Origin: Rhizorhabdus dicambivorans
GTDB lineage: Bacteria > Pseudomonadota > Alphaproteobacteria > Sphingomonadales > Sphingomonadaceae
Assembly: GCF_002355275.1 (NCBI RefSeq)
Contig: NZ_CP023449.1
Location: 2,892,001 to 2,956,000, forward strand
Direction of reading: 5' to 3'
DNA: 64,000 nucleotides
Part shown: one piece after another, positions 8,984 through 21,877 of the stretch
Position numbering within the stretch: position 1 is the first letter of the stretch
Layout of the letters: every line of letters starts with the position of its first letter
Notes under the pieces: model-generated
Seen by the model: only the letters and a program-made list of their open reading frames with translations
The model's database searches: none
What the model was told of the DNA's origin: nothing
Position numbers and translations under genes: made by a program

Positions 8984-10339
8984 GTGCGTGTGAAGAAGGC
9001 GAGCCGCAAAGGTATCTGGATGACGGCCATGGCCACCGCGATCACGATCGCGGCGCCGCTGGCTTCCCAGACGGTGGGGGACCAGGAGGAGGATGTCGCC
9101 GGCAGCCTCAACATCCCCAAGGACATCACCGTCTTCGGCAATCGCGATCCGAACATCCGGACCGCCACCGCGATCGTCAACGGCACGATCATCACCCAGA
9201 CCGACATCGACCAGCGCCTGGCACTTGTCGTAGCCGCCAATGGCGGTCGCGTTCCTGAGGAGGAGCTTGAGCGGCTGCGCCTGCAGGTTCTCCGCAACCT
9301 CATCGACGAAACGCTCCAGATTCAGGAAGCGGCGGCCCAGAAGGTCGAGGTGACGAGGGAAGAGGTCCAGCAGACCTATGACCGGGTCGCGTCCAACTTC
9401 CGCAAGTCACCGAAGGACTTCGCCCAGTTCCTGCGCGAGAAGGGATCGTCCGAGGCGTCGATCAAGCGGCAGATCGAGGGCGAGGCCGCATGGCGCCGGG
9501 TGCTCAGCCGCCGGGTCGAGCCGTTCGTCGCGGTCAGCGACGAAGAGGTCAACGCGATCATCGCCCGGCTCCAGGCGTCCAAGGGCGCCAACGAATATCA
9601 TGTCGGCGAGATATTCCTCTCCGCGACGCCGGAGACGATGGCCTCGGCCAATGAGAATGCCAACCGGATCATTGACCAGATTCGCAAGGGTGCCTCCTTC
9701 GCCGCCTATGCGCGCCAGTTCTCCGAAGCCTCGACCGCGGCGGTCGGCGGCGATCTGGGCTGGGTCCGCGCCGAGCAGCTGCCCGAGCAGCTTTCCGCCG
9801 TCATCACCACCCTCTCGTCCGGCCAGATCAGCGCGCCGATCGCGGTGCCGGGCGGCTTTTCGATCGTCGCCCTGATCGACAAGCGCCAGGTGCTCGGTGT
9901 CGATCCCCGCGACGCGACGCTGCTGCTGAAGCAGCTTACCATCAGCTTCGCGCCGGGCACGACCCAGGCGCAGGCGACGCCCAAGGTGCAGGTGTTCGCC
10001 AATGCGCTCAAGGAGTTGCGCGGCTGCGGAAACGCAAATGAAGTGGCAGCGAAGATCGGCGCCGATGTCGTCAACAACGATCAGATGCGGATTCGCGATC
10101 TGCCCCCGCAGCTTCAGGACGTGATGATCAACATGCAGGTCGGCGAGTCGACCCCGCCCTTCGGCTCGCTGCGCGACGGCGTCCGCGCCCTGGTGCTGTG
10201 CGGCCGCGACGATCCGGCGCCCGCCGCCGGCCCGTCCTTCGACCAGATCCAGTCGCAGATCGAGCAGGAGCGCGTGAACCGGCGCGCGCAGCGCTACCTG
10301 CGCGACCTTCGCCGCGACGCGGTGATCGAATATCGATGA
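8984..10339 (+). CDS. surA: Periplasmic chaperone / peptidyl-prolyl isomerase SurA
   Basis: SurA escorts unfolded outer-membrane proteins, including LptD, through the periplasm. The 451-residue protein has an N-terminal signal region (about 1-28) and a SurA N-terminal chaperone domain (about 55-190). One clear parvulin domain follows (about 202-300, with the GGDLGW motif). The C-terminal part is less conserved, and a second parvulin domain is not obvious, as in many alphaproteobacteria. The GTG start at 8984 has AAGGA about 9 bases upstream. It sits between lptD (61 bases) and pdxA (4 bases), so co-transcription is likely. Confidence 0.92.
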   Translation: MRVKKASRKGIWMTAMATAITIAAPLASQTVGDQEEDVAGSLNIPKDITVFGNRDPNIRTATAIVNGTIITQTDIDQRLALVVAANGGRVPEEELERLRLQVLRNLIDETLQIQEAAAQKVEVTREEVQQTYDRVASNFRKSPKDFAQFLREKGSSEASIKRQIEGEAAWRRVLSRRVEPFVAVSDEEVNAIIARLQASKGANEYHVGEIFLSATPETMASANENANRIIDQIRKGASFAAYARQFSEASTAAVGGDLGWVRAEQLPEQLSAVITTLSSGQISAPIAVPGGFSIVALIDKRQVLGVDPRDATLLLKQLTISFAPGTTQAQATPKVQVFANALKELRGCGNANEVAAKIGADVVNNDQMRIRDLPPQLQDVMINMQVGESTPPFGSLRDGVRALVLCGRDDPAPAAGPSFDQIQSQIEQERVNRRAQRYLRDLRRDAVIEYR

Positions 10340-10343
10340 TGCG

Positions 10344-11339
10344 ATGACGGTCGGTCCGCTCGCCGTGGCGCTCGGCGATCCCGCCGGGATCGGTCCGGAG
10401 ATCGTCGCCAAGGCGTGGGATGCGCGCCGGCAACATGACCTGGCTCCCTTCTTCGCGGTCGGCGACCAGCGCTCGATCGAGGCGGTGTGGGGCGGCCCGA
10501 TCCGCCAGATCGCCAGCCCGGATGACACCCTGGCCTGCTTCGATGATGCGCTGCCGCTGATCCAGATCACCGACACCGGACCGATCGTGCCCGGAGAGCC
10601 CGATCTTGCCGGCGCGCGCTGCGCCCTCGATTCGCTGGAGCTGGCGGCGGGGCTCGCGCGGTCCCCGATGGTGGGCGGCCTCGTCACCGCACCCGTGGCC
10701 AAGGCCCAGCTCTACGCGATCGGCTTCGCCCATCCTGGCCAGACCGAGTTCGTTGCCGAACGCTGCGGCATCGCCAAGGCGAACACGGTGATGATGCTGG
10801 CCGGCCCGACGTTGCGCGCGGTTCCGATCACCACCCACATCCCGCTCCGTTCGGTGGTCGACCATCTCTCGGTCGAGCTGATCGTCGCCAAGGCCCGCGC
10901 CACCGACCGTGGGCTGACCCGCAATTTCGGTATCGAGCGCCCCCGCCTGGCCATTGCCGGCTTCAATCCGCATGCCGGAGAACAGGGAGCCATCGGCCGC
11001 GAGGAGATCGAGCTGATCCTCCCCGCGATCGAGATACTGCGCGCCGAGGGGATCGACATCACCGGCCCACTCGCCGCCGACACCATGTTCCACGCCCGCG
11101 CCCGTGCGCTCTATGATTGCGCGCTGTGCCTCTATCACGATCAGGCGCTGATCCCGCTGAAGACGCTCCATTTCGACGAGGGCGTGAACATGACGCTCGG
11201 CCTGCCGATCGTCCGTACCGCGCCTGATCATGGCACCGCCTTCTCGATCGCCGGGCAGGACATGGCCAATCCCGGCGCGATGATAGCCGCCATCGCGATG
11301 GCGGGAGAGGCCGCCCGGAACCGCCTCGTCCACGCATGA
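10344..11339 (+). CDS. pdxA: 4-hydroxythreonine-4-phosphate dehydrogenase
   Basis: PdxA catalyses the NAD-dependent oxidation step that supplies the three-carbon half of pyridoxine 5'-phosphate in the DXP-dependent vitamin B6 pathway. The 331-residue length is typical. GDPAGIGPEI opens the protein, and the metal-binding histidines lie in AHPGQTEF, THIPLRSV and the C-terminal APDHGTAF segment. The start ATG lies 4 bases after surA, and the stop overlaps the ATG of rsmA (ATGA). Confidence 0.95.
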   Translation: MTVGPLAVALGDPAGIGPEIVAKAWDARRQHDLAPFFAVGDQRSIEAVWGGPIRQIASPDDTLACFDDALPLIQITDTGPIVPGEPDLAGARCALDSLELAAGLARSPMVGGLVTAPVAKAQLYAIGFAHPGQTEFVAERCGIAKANTVMMLAGPTLRAVPITTHIPLRSVVDHLSVELIVAKARATDRGLTRNFGIERPRLAIAGFNPHAGEQGAIGREEIELILPAIEILRAEGIDITGPLAADTMFHARARALYDCALCLYHDQALIPLKTLHFDEGVNMTLGLPIVRTAPDHGTAFSIAGQDMANPGAMIAAIAMAGEAARNRLVHA

Positions 11340-12178
11340 CGCGTCATTTGCCGGACCTGCCGCCGCTGCGCGACGTGATCGCGCGTCACGGCCTCAGCGC
11401 AAACAAGGCGCTGGGCCAGAATTTCCTGCTCGATGGCCAACTGCTCGACCGGATCGCCCGCATTCCCGGCGATCTTGCCGGTGCCACGGTCTATGAGGTG
11501 GGGCCCGGTCCCGGCGGCCTGACCCGCGCGCTGCTCGGCGCCGGCGCCTCGGTGGTCGCGGTCGAACGCGACGACCGCTGCCTGGCGGCGCTCGATGAGC
11601 TGAACCAGGCCTCCGGAGGCCGGCTGCGCGTGATATCCGCCGATGCAATGCGGATCGACGAGCGTGCGGAAGCGGGTGACGGCGCGCATATCGCGTCCAA
11701 CCTGCCCTATAATGTCGGCACGGCATTGTTCGTCCGCTGGATGACACTCGATACCTGGCCGCCCTGGTGGCGGTCGCTGACGCTGATGTTCCAGAAGGAG
11801 GTCGCCGAACGTATCGTCGCGAAGCCCGGCGGGTCGGCTTATGGGCGTCTCGCCGTGCTCGCCCAGTGGCGAGCCAGGCCGGCGATCGCGATGAACGTCC
11901 ACCGCTCGGCCTTCGTGCCGCCGCCCAAGGTGATGTCGGCGGTGGTCCATGTCGTGCCGGCCGAACAGCCCGAGGGGGTATCGGTCGGCACGATCGAGAT
12001 GCTCACCGCCGCCGCCTTCGGCCAGCGGCGGAAGATGCTGCGACAGAGCCTCAAGGGCGTGAAGGGCGCGATCGAGGCCTTGGCGGAGGTCGGGATCGAC
12101 TCCGAGCGCCGCGCCGAGACGGTGACGGTGGAGGAATATGTGGCTTTGGGGAGGGCGCTGGAGGCTGGGCGCTCCTAG
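11336..12178 (+). CDS. rsmA: 16S rRNA (adenine1518/1519-N6) dimethyltransferase KsgA/RsmA
   Basis: This enzyme dimethylates two adenines in the 3' hairpin of 16S rRNA using S-adenosylmethionine. Visible motifs are NKALGQNFLLD near the N-terminus, the SAM-binding VYEVGPGPGGLTRALL, and the catalytic SNLPYNVGT; the C-terminal domain includes FGQRRKMLRQSLK. The 280-residue length is normal. It is the last gene of the lptD operon and converges on the TPR gene 13 bases downstream. Confidence 0.96.
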   Translation: MTRHLPDLPPLRDVIARHGLSANKALGQNFLLDGQLLDRIARIPGDLAGATVYEVGPGPGGLTRALLGAGASVVAVERDDRCLAALDELNQASGGRLRVISADAMRIDERAEAGDGAHIASNLPYNVGTALFVRWMTLDTWPPWWRSLTLMFQKEVAERIVAKPGGSAYGRLAVLAQWRARPAIAMNVHRSAFVPPPKVMSAVVHVVPAEQPEGVSVGTIEMLTAAAFGQRRKMLRQSLKGVKGAIEALAEVGIDSERRAETVTVEEYVALGRALEAGRS

Positions 12179-12191
12179 ACCTTGATTGGAA

Positions 12192-12722
12192 CTACTTCTG
12201 CCCGGCCGTGCTCTGTTCCTGGCCCTTGGGGGGCACCTTGTCGCTGCTCTGCGCGGCGACTACCGCCGGTGGCGGACCCTTGGCGATCGCGGCCGCAAGC
12301 TGCTGGGCCGGGGCGCATTCGCTTTTGCACAGCGAACGGACGCGGGCGAGGTTGGCACGGGCGCGCTCGATGGCGCCCTTCTGCACCATCGCCTCGCCCT
12401 GCGCCGACAAGGCGTTGAGGTCGTTGGGCTCCAGCGAGAGCGCCTCGAAATACATGCGGATCGCCTTGCCCGGCAACTGCTGCGCCTGCGCCACGCGGCC
12501 GAGCGCGACAAAGGCCGAACGGTTGCGCGGATCGATCGCCAGAGCGGTTTCGAGCGCGTCATTCGCCGCCTCGAGATTACCCGCACGCAACGCCGCCTGC
12601 CCTTCGGCGAGCAGCGCTATCGACTTGGGATTGATCTGATCATCGGCCTTCTGGCCATTCACCCCGCTCGAAACCGCCAACAGAGTCAGCGACAAGCCAA
12701 TCGCAACAGGTGAAAAACGCAT
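12192..12722 (-). CDS. Secreted or membrane-tethered TPR-repeat protein
   Basis: A 176-residue protein that begins with a signal-like hydrophobic segment ([19 protein letters not shown]), followed by two to three tetratricopeptide repeats between about residues 25 and 125 (for example [22 protein letters not shown]). The C-terminus is alanine/proline/glutamine-rich and probably disordered. I chose the ATG at 12722, which has GGAG 6 bases upstream; ATG 12728 and an upstream start overlapping the next gene are possible. It likely acts as a periplasmic scaffold, but no specific role can be assigned. It directly follows the RsmB-type gene on the same strand. Confidence 0.8.
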   Translation of the reverse strand: MRFSPVAIGLSLTLLAVSSGVNGQKADDQINPKSIALLAEGQAALRAGNLEAANDALETALAIDPRNRSAFVALGRVAQAQQLPGKAIRMYFEALSLEPNDLNALSAQGEAMVQKGAIERARANLARVRSLCKSECAPAQQLAAAIAKGPPPAVVAAQSSDKVPPKGQEQSTAGQK

Positions 12723-12757
12723 CAACATCTCCAACCACGCAGATTGGCGTCTTTCTA

Positions 12758-13927
12758 TCATGCGCGGACCAGCCTGGCGACGAAAAAGCCGTCCGTACCG
12801 TCATACTTAGGGCTCAAAAGCCGCCCCGCTCCGCGCGCCCGGCCGGCGCGGAAGGGCAGATCGGCGGCGTGAAAGCGGTCGTTACGGCCCAGCAGGGCGG
12901 CCAGCTGATCGGCCCCCTCCTCGTCCAGCAGCGAGCAGACGGCATAGACCAGTGCGCCGCCCGGCTTCACCAGCGGCGCCGCGATGTCGAGCAGGTGCGC
13001 CTGCAACCCGGTCAGCTGGGCGAGCCGCGCCGGGGTAAGCCGCCAGCGCGCCTCGGGATTGCGCCGCCAGGTGCCGGTGCCCGAACAGGGCGCGTCGATC
13101 AACACCACGTCGCAGCCCTCGCGCAGGTCGGCGAGCGCCTCGGCCTCGCGGCCCGGATCGAGCAACCGCGTCTCGATCGCACCGAAGCCCGAACGTTCGG
13201 CACGCGGTGATAGGCGCGACAGACGGGCACGATTGCTGTCGCTGGCGATCAAGCGCCCCTGCCCGCCCATGTCGTCGGCCAGCGCAAGGGTCTTGCCGCC
13301 AGCCCCGGCGCACAGGTCGAGCACCGTCATTTCCGGCCTCGCCTGGGCGGCGAGCGCGATCAACTGGCTGCCCTGGTCTTGTATCTCGATCAGCCCCTGC
13401 GTCCAGGCGTCGCCCGCCTCGACCGGCGTGCCCTCGGGCAGGCGCAGGCCCTGCGGCGCGAAGCGCGTCGGCACCGCATCGGCCAGCATCGCCGCCACGG
13501 CGTCGCGATCGGCGCGGCTGCGGTTGACCCGGACATCGAGCGATGCCCGTTCGAGCAGGGCGGCATGCTCGGCCGGATCGATCCGTTCCGCCAGCCAGCC
13601 CGGCAGTACCCCCGGCGGCGTTCCGGGCTCATCGGGCACGATCGGCGCGGGAGTATGGGGCGATCCGTCGAAGGCGGCGGCGAGCGCGTCATCCTCGCGG
13701 GCGAGCCCGACCAGCGCCGCGCGGCCATCGGCGGGCGGATCCCCCGCCCGGCGGATCGCACGATAGACGAGGTCGCGGATCGCACGGCGATCCTTCGAGC
13801 CGGCATAGCGCCGCGTCTTGAAATAACGGGCGATCAGCGTGTCCGCCGCCGCTCCGCCGGCGCGCGCTGCGGCGATGATCTCATCGAGCAGCTCGATCGC
13901 CGCCTGGGCGCGGGCGCCGGGCGTCAT
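12758..13927 (-). CDS. RsmB/NOP2-family RNA (cytosine-C5) methyltransferase
   Basis: A SAM-dependent methyltransferase that makes 5-methylcytosine in rRNA. The 389-residue protein has an N-terminal NusB-like region (about 1-140) and a catalytic domain with [17 protein letters not shown], the [15 protein letters not shown] motif carrying one of the two family cysteines, and the second cysteine in [10 protein letters not shown]. This matches the RsmB group (16S C967) in layout, although the N-terminal domain is short and divergent, so target specificity is inferred. It ends 3 bases before guaB, reading in the same direction. Confidence 0.87.
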   Translation of the reverse strand: MTPGARAQAAIELLDEIIAAARAGGAAADTLIARYFKTRRYAGSKDRRAIRDLVYRAIRRAGDPPADGRAALVGLAREDDALAAAFDGSPHTPAPIVPDEPGTPPGVLPGWLAERIDPAEHAALLERASLDVRVNRSRADRDAVAAMLADAVPTRFAPQGLRLPEGTPVEAGDAWTQGLIEIQDQGSQLIALAAQARPEMTVLDLCAGAGGKTLALADDMGGQGRLIASDSNRARLSRLSPRAERSGFGAIETRLLDPGREAEALADLREGCDVVLIDAPCSGTGTWRRNPEARWRLTPARLAQLTGLQAHLLDIAAPLVKPGGALVYAVCSLLDEEGADQLAALLGRNDRFHAADLPFRAGRARGAGRLLSPKYDGTDGFFVARLVRA

Positions 13928-13930
13928 CCC

Positions 13931-16701
<2,771 letters not shown>

Positions 16702-16745
16702 GGCACCTACCCGAAAAATGACGGGACCGGCATATCGGCCCCGCC

Positions 16746-17210
16746 TTAATATTCGGTATCGGCGCGCGGAAAGGGTTTTAGGTCTGGTTCGATCCTGGTC
16801 CGCCGGGCCTCGACCGAGAAGAGGCGCTCCCGGCTGTAAAAGTCGAGCGGCCAGTCGCGTCGCCCCTCGGGGGCGAGCAGCAGGCCGTTGACCCGATCGA
16901 CCAAGCTGGTCGCCCGGCATCGCGCCAGCCAGTTGCGAACCCCAGCGATGAAGCAGTGGGTGATGCTGTCATGATAGCCGCCATGATCGTCATTCACCCC
17001 GCCGACGGCCAGGTTATAGCCGCTGATGATCGCGCGCATCTCGCGCCCGGGATCGATCTCCGGCCGCTCGGTGACGATCCACAGACAGGCGGCGAGATGG
17101 GCCTCATGGGTCCATTGCTCCTTAGGCAGGCTGCGGTCGAGCAGCCCGCGCCCGACATGGCGGATCGCCTCGTCATCCGCGAACAGGCGCGGCCCGTCTT
17201 CTATCGACAT
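16746..17210 (-). CDS. Conserved hypothetical protein with paired histidine motifs
   Basis: A soluble 154-residue protein that I do not recognise by name. It contains WTHEAHLAACLW near residue 34 and HGGYHDSIT near residue 78, giving a cluster of histidines and acidic residues that could bind a metal. No signal peptide or membrane segment is seen. It lies between pckA and the cyclase gene on the same strand, downstream of the pckA terminator, so it likely has its own promoter. The coding pattern is like its neighbours, which supports it as a real gene. Confidence 0.75.
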   Translation of the reverse strand: MSIEDGPRLFADDEAIRHVGRGLLDRSLPKEQWTHEAHLAACLWIVTERPEIDPGREMRAIISGYNLAVGGVNDDHGGYHDSITHCFIAGVRNWLARCRATSLVDRVNGLLLAPEGRRDWPLDFYSRERLFSVEARRTRIEPDLKPFPRADTEY

Positions 17211-17221
17211 GTCCCTTTCCC

Positions 17222-17260
17222 GAAAAGAAGAAGGGCGCCCTGACCGAAGCCGGGGCGCCC
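17222..17260 (-). terminator. Intrinsic terminator of pckA
   Basis: On the minus strand, GGGCGCCC occurs twice (17253-17260 and 17233-17240), forming a stem-loop, and is followed by a T-rich TTCTTCTTTTC run. It lies about 35 bases after the pckA stop. Confidence 0.75.
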
Positions 17261-17295
17261 TCCTGAAGGCCTTGCCGGCCGTTCCAGAGATCCGA

Positions 17296-18894
17296 TCAGG
17301 CGGCCTTCGGAGCCGCCTGACGGACGCCTTCGTCTACATGATCCTCGAATTGCGCGAAATTCTCGATGAACTGGCCGACCAGCTTCTGGGCGGTCACGTC
17401 ATAGGCGGCCGCGTCCGGCCAGGTCTCGCGCGGGTTGAGGATCTGGCTCTCGACACCGGAAACCGACACCGGCACCTTGAAGCCGAAATTGGGATCGACC
17501 CGGAACTCGGCATTGTTCAGGCTGCCGTCGAGCGCGGCGTTGAGTAGCGCGCGAGTCACCTTGATCGGCATGCGGTGGCCGACACCATATTGGCCGCCGG
17601 TCCAGCCGGTGTTGACCAACCAGCAATCGACGCCGCCCTTGGCGATCCGCTCCTTGAGCAGATTCCCGTAGACCGACGGATGGCGCGGCATGAACGGCGC
17701 GCCGAAGCAGGTCGAAAAGGTTGCCGACGGCTCGGTGACGCCAATCTCGGTGCCGGCGACGCGTGCGGTGTAGCCGGAGAGGAAATGGTACATCGCCTGG
17801 TCGGGGGTCAGCTTCGCGATCGGCGGCAACACGCCATAGGCGTCTGCGGTCAGGAAGATGATGTTCTTCGGGACTGGGCCCAGATTCTCGGCAGACGCGT
17901 TCGGGATGAAATCGATCGGATAGGAGCCGCGGCTGTTCTCGGCGAGGCTGCCGTCATCGAGGTCGATCTCGCGAGTGTCGGGATCGATCACGACATTCTC
18001 CAGCACCGTGCCGAAGCGCTTGGTGGTGGCGTAGATTTCGGGCTCGGCCTCGGCCGAGAGGTTGATCATCTTGGCATAGCAGCCGCCCTCGAAGTTGAAG
18101 ACCGCCTCATCCGACCAGCCATGCTCGTCGTCGCCGATCAGGGTGCGCGAGGCGTCGGCCGACAAGGTCGTCTTGCCGGTGCCCGACAGGCCGAAGAAGA
18201 TCGCGGTATCGCCCCTGGGGCCGATGTTCGCCGAGCAGTGCATCGGCATCACGCCGGCGACGGGCAGCTTGTAGTTGAGGATGCCGAACACCGATTTCTT
18301 CATCTCGCCGGCATAGCGGGTGCCGCCGATCAGAATCAGCTTCTCGGTGAAGTTGACGGCGATCACCGTCTCGCTGCGGCAACCGTGGCGAGCGGGATCG
18401 GCGACGAAGCTCGGCAGGTCGATGATCGTGAACTCAGGCACGAACGCCGCCAGCTCGGCCACCTCGGGGCGCACCAGCAGGGTCCGGATGAACAGGCTGT
18501 GCCAGGCGAATTCGGTGACGACGCGGACATTGACCCGGTGCGCCGGCTGCGATCCACCGAACAGGTCCTGGACGAACAGCGTCTCGCGGGTCTTCAGATG
18601 CGCGAGGAAATCGGCCTTCAGCGCGGCGAAATGCTCGGGCGCCATGCCCTTGTTGGTCTTGCCCCACCACACCGTATTCTCGGTCTCGGCATCGCGGACG
18701 ATGAACTTGTCGTTGGCCGACCGGCCGGTGTGCGTCCCGGTCTTGACCACGAAGGGGCCGTCCTTGGCGAGCATGCCCTCGCCCCGCTGGACCGCCAGCT
18801 CGACGAGCGGCGCGGTTCCAAGGTTCCAGTGGATTCCGGCGTCGACATCGATTCCCTGTTTGTCGAGACCGAAAGCGGGGGTGAACTGAGGCAC
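17296..18894 (-). CDS. pckA: Phosphoenolpyruvate carboxykinase (ATP)
   Basis: Converts oxaloacetate plus ATP to phosphoenolpyruvate, the entry to gluconeogenesis. The 532-residue protein has the kinase-1a Walker A motif [13 protein letters not shown] near residue 235, the kinase-2 region, and [14 protein letters not shown], typical of the ATP-dependent class. The start is GTG at 18894, with GGAG six bases upstream. It is divergent from chvI; in rhizobia pckA also neighbours chvI-chvG and is under their control, so regulation by ChvI is a reasonable inference here. A terminator follows at 17222-17260. Confidence 0.96.
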   Translation of the reverse strand: MPQFTPAFGLDKQGIDVDAGIHWNLGTAPLVELAVQRGEGMLAKDGPFVVKTGTHTGRSANDKFIVRDAETENTVWWGKTNKGMAPEHFAALKADFLAHLKTRETLFVQDLFGGSQPAHRVNVRVVTEFAWHSLFIRTLLVRPEVAELAAFVPEFTIIDLPSFVADPARHGCRSETVIAVNFTEKLILIGGTRYAGEMKKSVFGILNYKLPVAGVMPMHCSANIGPRGDTAIFFGLSGTGKTTLSADASRTLIGDDEHGWSDEAVFNFEGGCYAKMINLSAEAEPEIYATTKRFGTVLENVVIDPDTREIDLDDGSLAENSRGSYPIDFIPNASAENLGPVPKNIIFLTADAYGVLPPIAKLTPDQAMYHFLSGYTARVAGTEIGVTEPSATFSTCFGAPFMPRHPSVYGNLLKERIAKGGVDCWLVNTGWTGGQYGVGHRMPIKVTRALLNAALDGSLNNAEFRVDPNFGFKVPVSVSGVESQILNPRETWPDAAAYDVTAQKLVGQFIENFAQFEDHVDEGVRQAAPKAA

Positions 18895-18945
18895 TTTATT
18901 CTCCTATACGGGGTGAGGCCACCGGGCGAGGGTTGCCACTCCTAA

Positions 18946-18955
18946 CGTCTAGACG
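18946..18955. promoter_or_regulatory. Perfect palindrome between pckA and chvI
   Basis: The 10-base palindrome CGTCTAGACG lies 52 bases upstream of the pckA start and about 200 bases upstream of chvI, in the divergent intergenic region. It could be an operator for either gene, but a palindrome this short can occur by chance. Confidence 0.3.
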
Positions 18956-19152
18956 CGAGATGGTGCCCCGAATCTGGTCGGGCATCCTCCGCGCCTTTAT
19001 ATCTTGCCACCGCGCATAGTTTCAAAGCCCCGGATCGGCAAGGGTGCGCAGCATGGTTGAACGCGCATCGGCGCTGCGCTAGTCAGAGCGCGCTGTTTCC
19101 GGGCCAGGGCGTGTCGGCCGCATATCAACCCCAAGGGAGGCCAACAGGTCCC

Positions 19153-19860
19153 ATGTCGCCCACGATCGCGCTGGTCGATGACGATCGCAACATCCTCACG
19201 TCGGTGTCGATCGCCTTGCAGTCCGAAGGCTTCACCGTCCGGGTCTATTCGGATGGTGAGACGGCGCTGAAGGCGCTGCTCGACAATCCCCCCGACCTCG
19301 CCGTGCTCGACATCAAGATGCCGCGCATGGACGGCATGGAACTGCTTCGCCGGCTGCGCGAGAAGAGCAGCATCCCGACGATCTTCCTGACGTCCAAGGA
19401 CGATGAGCTGGACGAGGCGCTCGGCCTTGCCATGGGTGCCGACGACTATATCACCAAGCCCTTCTCGCAACGGCTTCTTATCGCCCGTATCCGCGCGATA
19501 CTGCGCCGGACAGAGGCGCGCGCCATGCCCGAGGACCAGCCCGACACGCCCGCGGCCGAGAAGATCGTGCGCGGCCGCCTGGAGATGGACCCGGCCCGCC
19601 ACCGCGTGCAGTGGAACGGCCAGGACGTTACGCTGACCGTCACCGAATTCCTGATCCTGGAGGCGCTCGCGCAGCGGCCGGGCTTCGTCAAGTCACGCGA
19701 CCAGTTGATGGACACCGCCTATCAGGACGACGTGTATGTCGACGACCGCACGATCGACAGCCATATCAAGCGGCTGCGGCGCAAGTTCCGCCAGGTCGAT
19801 AGCGAGTTCAAGGCGATCGAGACCCTCTATGGCGTAGGCTATCGCTTTGCCGAAGAATGA
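19153..19860 (+). CDS. chvI: Two-component response regulator ChvI, OmpR family
   Basis: DNA-binding regulator of the ChvG-ChvI system, which controls envelope, acid and stress responses in alphaproteobacteria. The 235-residue protein has a receiver domain (about 1-120) with the acidic triad near Asp9-11 and the phospho-acceptor Asp53 in AVLDIKMP, then an OmpR-type winged helix (about 140-235) ending in [10 protein letters not shown]. The start ATG 19153 follows AAGGGAGG. Its end overlaps the TTG start of chvG by 14 bases, so the two are coupled. Confidence 0.93.
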   Translation: MSPTIALVDDDRNILTSVSIALQSEGFTVRVYSDGETALKALLDNPPDLAVLDIKMPRMDGMELLRRLREKSSIPTIFLTSKDDELDEALGLAMGADDYITKPFSQRLLIARIRAILRRTEARAMPEDQPDTPAAEKIVRGRLEMDPARHRVQWNGQDVTLTVTEFLILEALAQRPGFVKSRDQLMDTAYQDDVYVDDRTIDSHIKRLRRKFRQVDSEFKAIETLYGVGYRFAEE

Positions 19861-21436
19861 CAGCGCCCTCGGCACGCCCGAAGCCGCCGCGCGGACCTCG
19901 CTCACCACTCGCATACTGGCGGTCAACATCTTCGCCCTGGCGATGCTGGCGGGCGGCTTCTTCTATCTGGACAGCTACCGCTCGCAGCTTATCGACGCAC
20001 GGCTCGACGAGACCGCGACCCAGGTTCGCCTGATCGCGGAGGCCTATGCGGTCACCCCGGCCGAGGACCGGCCCAAGCTCCTCGCCAAATTCGGCCAGGT
20101 CACCGAGACGCGCCTGCGCATCTATCATTATCCGGTCCCCTCGGTAGCGCCTGCCTCGATACCGGTCCAGTTCGACAGCTGGAGCATATCGCCCCCGACC
20201 TACCAGCTGCGCGATCCGACGCAGGAGGAATGGCAGAAGCGCGTCGCTCGCTTCCTCGATCGGACGATCGACGTGATCGTCGGTGCCGACCGTCCCGGCC
20301 AATATGCCGATCCGGATCGGGACACGCTGGTAGCCTGGCCGCTCGCCCAGCAGGCGATGAAGGTCCATGGCCTCGTCACCGACGTGGAGCGCGCGCCCGA
20401 TCGGACACCGATGATCCTGGCCGCGATCGACATCCGCAACCCGCGCGGCGGCGGGGACATATTGCTCTCCACCGAAAACCAGCGGGACATCATCCGCATT
20501 GTCCGCGCGGAGCGGCTTCGGCTCACTGTCGTGTTGCTGATCGTGGTGCTGGTATCGGTCAGCCTGTCGCTGTTCCTGGCGCGCACCATCGTCCGCCCGC
20601 TGCGCCGGCTCGCGCTCGCCGCCCACCGCGTCCGCCTCGGCCGCGCGCGGGAGGTGCAGGTGCCGCGCCTGCCGGAGCGACGCGACGAAATCGGCACGCT
20701 CGCCCGCGCACTTTCCGACATGAGCATGGCGATCCGCCAACGGATCGACGCGACCGAGGCATTCGCCGCCGACGTCACCCATGAGCTGAAGAACCCCCTC
20801 GCCTCGCTGCGGTCGGCCGTCGACAGCCTGGGCCTGGTGAAGGACCCGGAACTCCAGAAGCAGCTGATCGACGTGATCCGCGACGATGTCGGCCGCCTGG
20901 ACCGGCTGATCACCGACATCGCAGAGGCGTCCCGCGTCGATGCGGAACTGGCCCGCGCGCGCTTCGAGTCGGTCGATCTCGGCATCATGATCGAAGGATT
21001 GCTCACCGCGCGCGAGGAGCGCGGGCGCAACCGCGATGTCCGCGTCGCATTCGCCCGGCCGCATCGCGGCACCGCCGTGGTGTTCGGCGACGGTTCGCGC
21101 CTGACCCGCGTTATCGAGAATCTCGTCGAGAACGCGGTTTCTTTTTCGCCGCCCCAGGGCCTCGTTCAGGTTGCAGCCACCCGCGATGGCGATGATGTGG
21201 TGATCCGGGTAGAGGACGAAGGGCCGGGCGTCCCGCCGGAAGCGCGCGAGGCCATCTTCAACCGCTTCCACAGCGACCGGCCGGAGGGCGAGCAGTTCGG
21301 GCGCCACAGCGGCCTCGGCCTCGCCATCGCGAAGGCGATTGTCGAAGGGCATAATGGAACGATCATGGCTACCGACCGGGACAATGCCCCCACTGGCGCC
21401 AGGTTCGTCATCCGCCTGCCTGCCTGGAGCCGATAG
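19847..21436 (+). CDS. chvG: Sensor histidine kinase ChvG
   Basis: Inner-membrane sensor kinase that phosphorylates ChvI. The 529-residue protein has a transmembrane helix (about 22-45), a periplasmic sensor region (about 46-225), a second helix (about 226-248), HAMP, and a kinase core with phospho-acceptor His312 in [13 protein letters not shown]. The N box ([14 protein letters not shown]) and the G boxes follow. The start appears to be TTG at 19847 inside chvI. HprK begins immediately after the stop. In rhizobia the periplasmic repressor ExoR modulates this kinase; no exoR is in the window. Confidence 0.93.
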   Translation: MPKNDSALGTPEAAARTSLTTRILAVNIFALAMLAGGFFYLDSYRSQLIDARLDETATQVRLIAEAYAVTPAEDRPKLLAKFGQVTETRLRIYHYPVPSVAPASIPVQFDSWSISPPTYQLRDPTQEEWQKRVARFLDRTIDVIVGADRPGQYADPDRDTLVAWPLAQQAMKVHGLVTDVERAPDRTPMILAAIDIRNPRGGGDILLSTENQRDIIRIVRAERLRLTVVLLIVVLVSVSLSLFLARTIVRPLRRLALAAHRVRLGRAREVQVPRLPERRDEIGTLARALSDMSMAIRQRIDATEAFAADVTHELKNPLASLRSAVDSLGLVKDPELQKQLIDVIRDDVGRLDRLITDIAEASRVDAELARARFESVDLGIMIEGLLTAREERGRNRDVRVAFARPHRGTAVVFGDGSRLTRVIENLVENAVSFSPPQGLVQVAATRDGDDVVIRVEDEGPGVPPEAREAIFNRFHSDRPEGEQFGRHSGLGLAIAKAIVEGHNGTIMATDRDNAPTGARFVIRLPAWSR

Positions 21437-21877
21437 ATGAGGGTGGCGGGCAACCCCATCCATGCCAGCAGCGTGCTGATCGGCGGGCGGGTGCTGCTGA
21501 TCGCAGGCCGCGCGGGGAGCGGCAAGTCGGATCTCACCTTGCGGCTGATCGATCGCGGCGCGCTGCTCGTCGCCGACGATTATACCAGGCTCGAACGGCG
21601 CGGCATGACGCTGATCGCCAGCCCCCCCGCCGAAATCGCCGGCAGGATCGAGGTTCGCGGCGTCGGCATCATCGATACCGCCTTCGCCTCCGAAGGGCCG
21701 GTGGCGTTGCTGCTCGATCTCGACGCCCCCGCCGACCGACTCCCAGAGGAGCCGCTGCCGACCACCGAGCTGGAAGGAATCGCCATCCCCACCCTGCCCT
21801 TCGTCGCACTGGAGGCCTCGGCACCGATCAAGGCCGAGCGGGCGCTGCGCCAGCTTGGCGTGGGGGGCCCGTCATGA
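21437..21877 (+). CDS. hprK: Short HPr kinase/phosphorylase
   Basis: Phosphorylates HPr on its regulatory serine. At 146 residues this is the compact alphaproteobacterial form that keeps only the catalytic domain; the N-terminal domain of Gram-positive HprK is absent. Walker A is GRAGSGKSD (residues 24-32), followed by the acidic DDYTRLER segment. It starts right after chvG, and its end overlaps the rapZ start by 4 bases. The presence of Ser48 in the HPr encoded 1.8 kb downstream is consistent with a working kinase-substrate pair. Confidence 0.9.
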   Translation: MRVAGNPIHASSVLIGGRVLLIAGRAGSGKSDLTLRLIDRGALLVADDYTRLERRGMTLIASPPAEIAGRIEVRGVGIIDTAFASEGPVALLLDLDAPADRLPEEPLPTTELEGIAIPTLPFVALEASAPIKAERALRQLGVGGPS

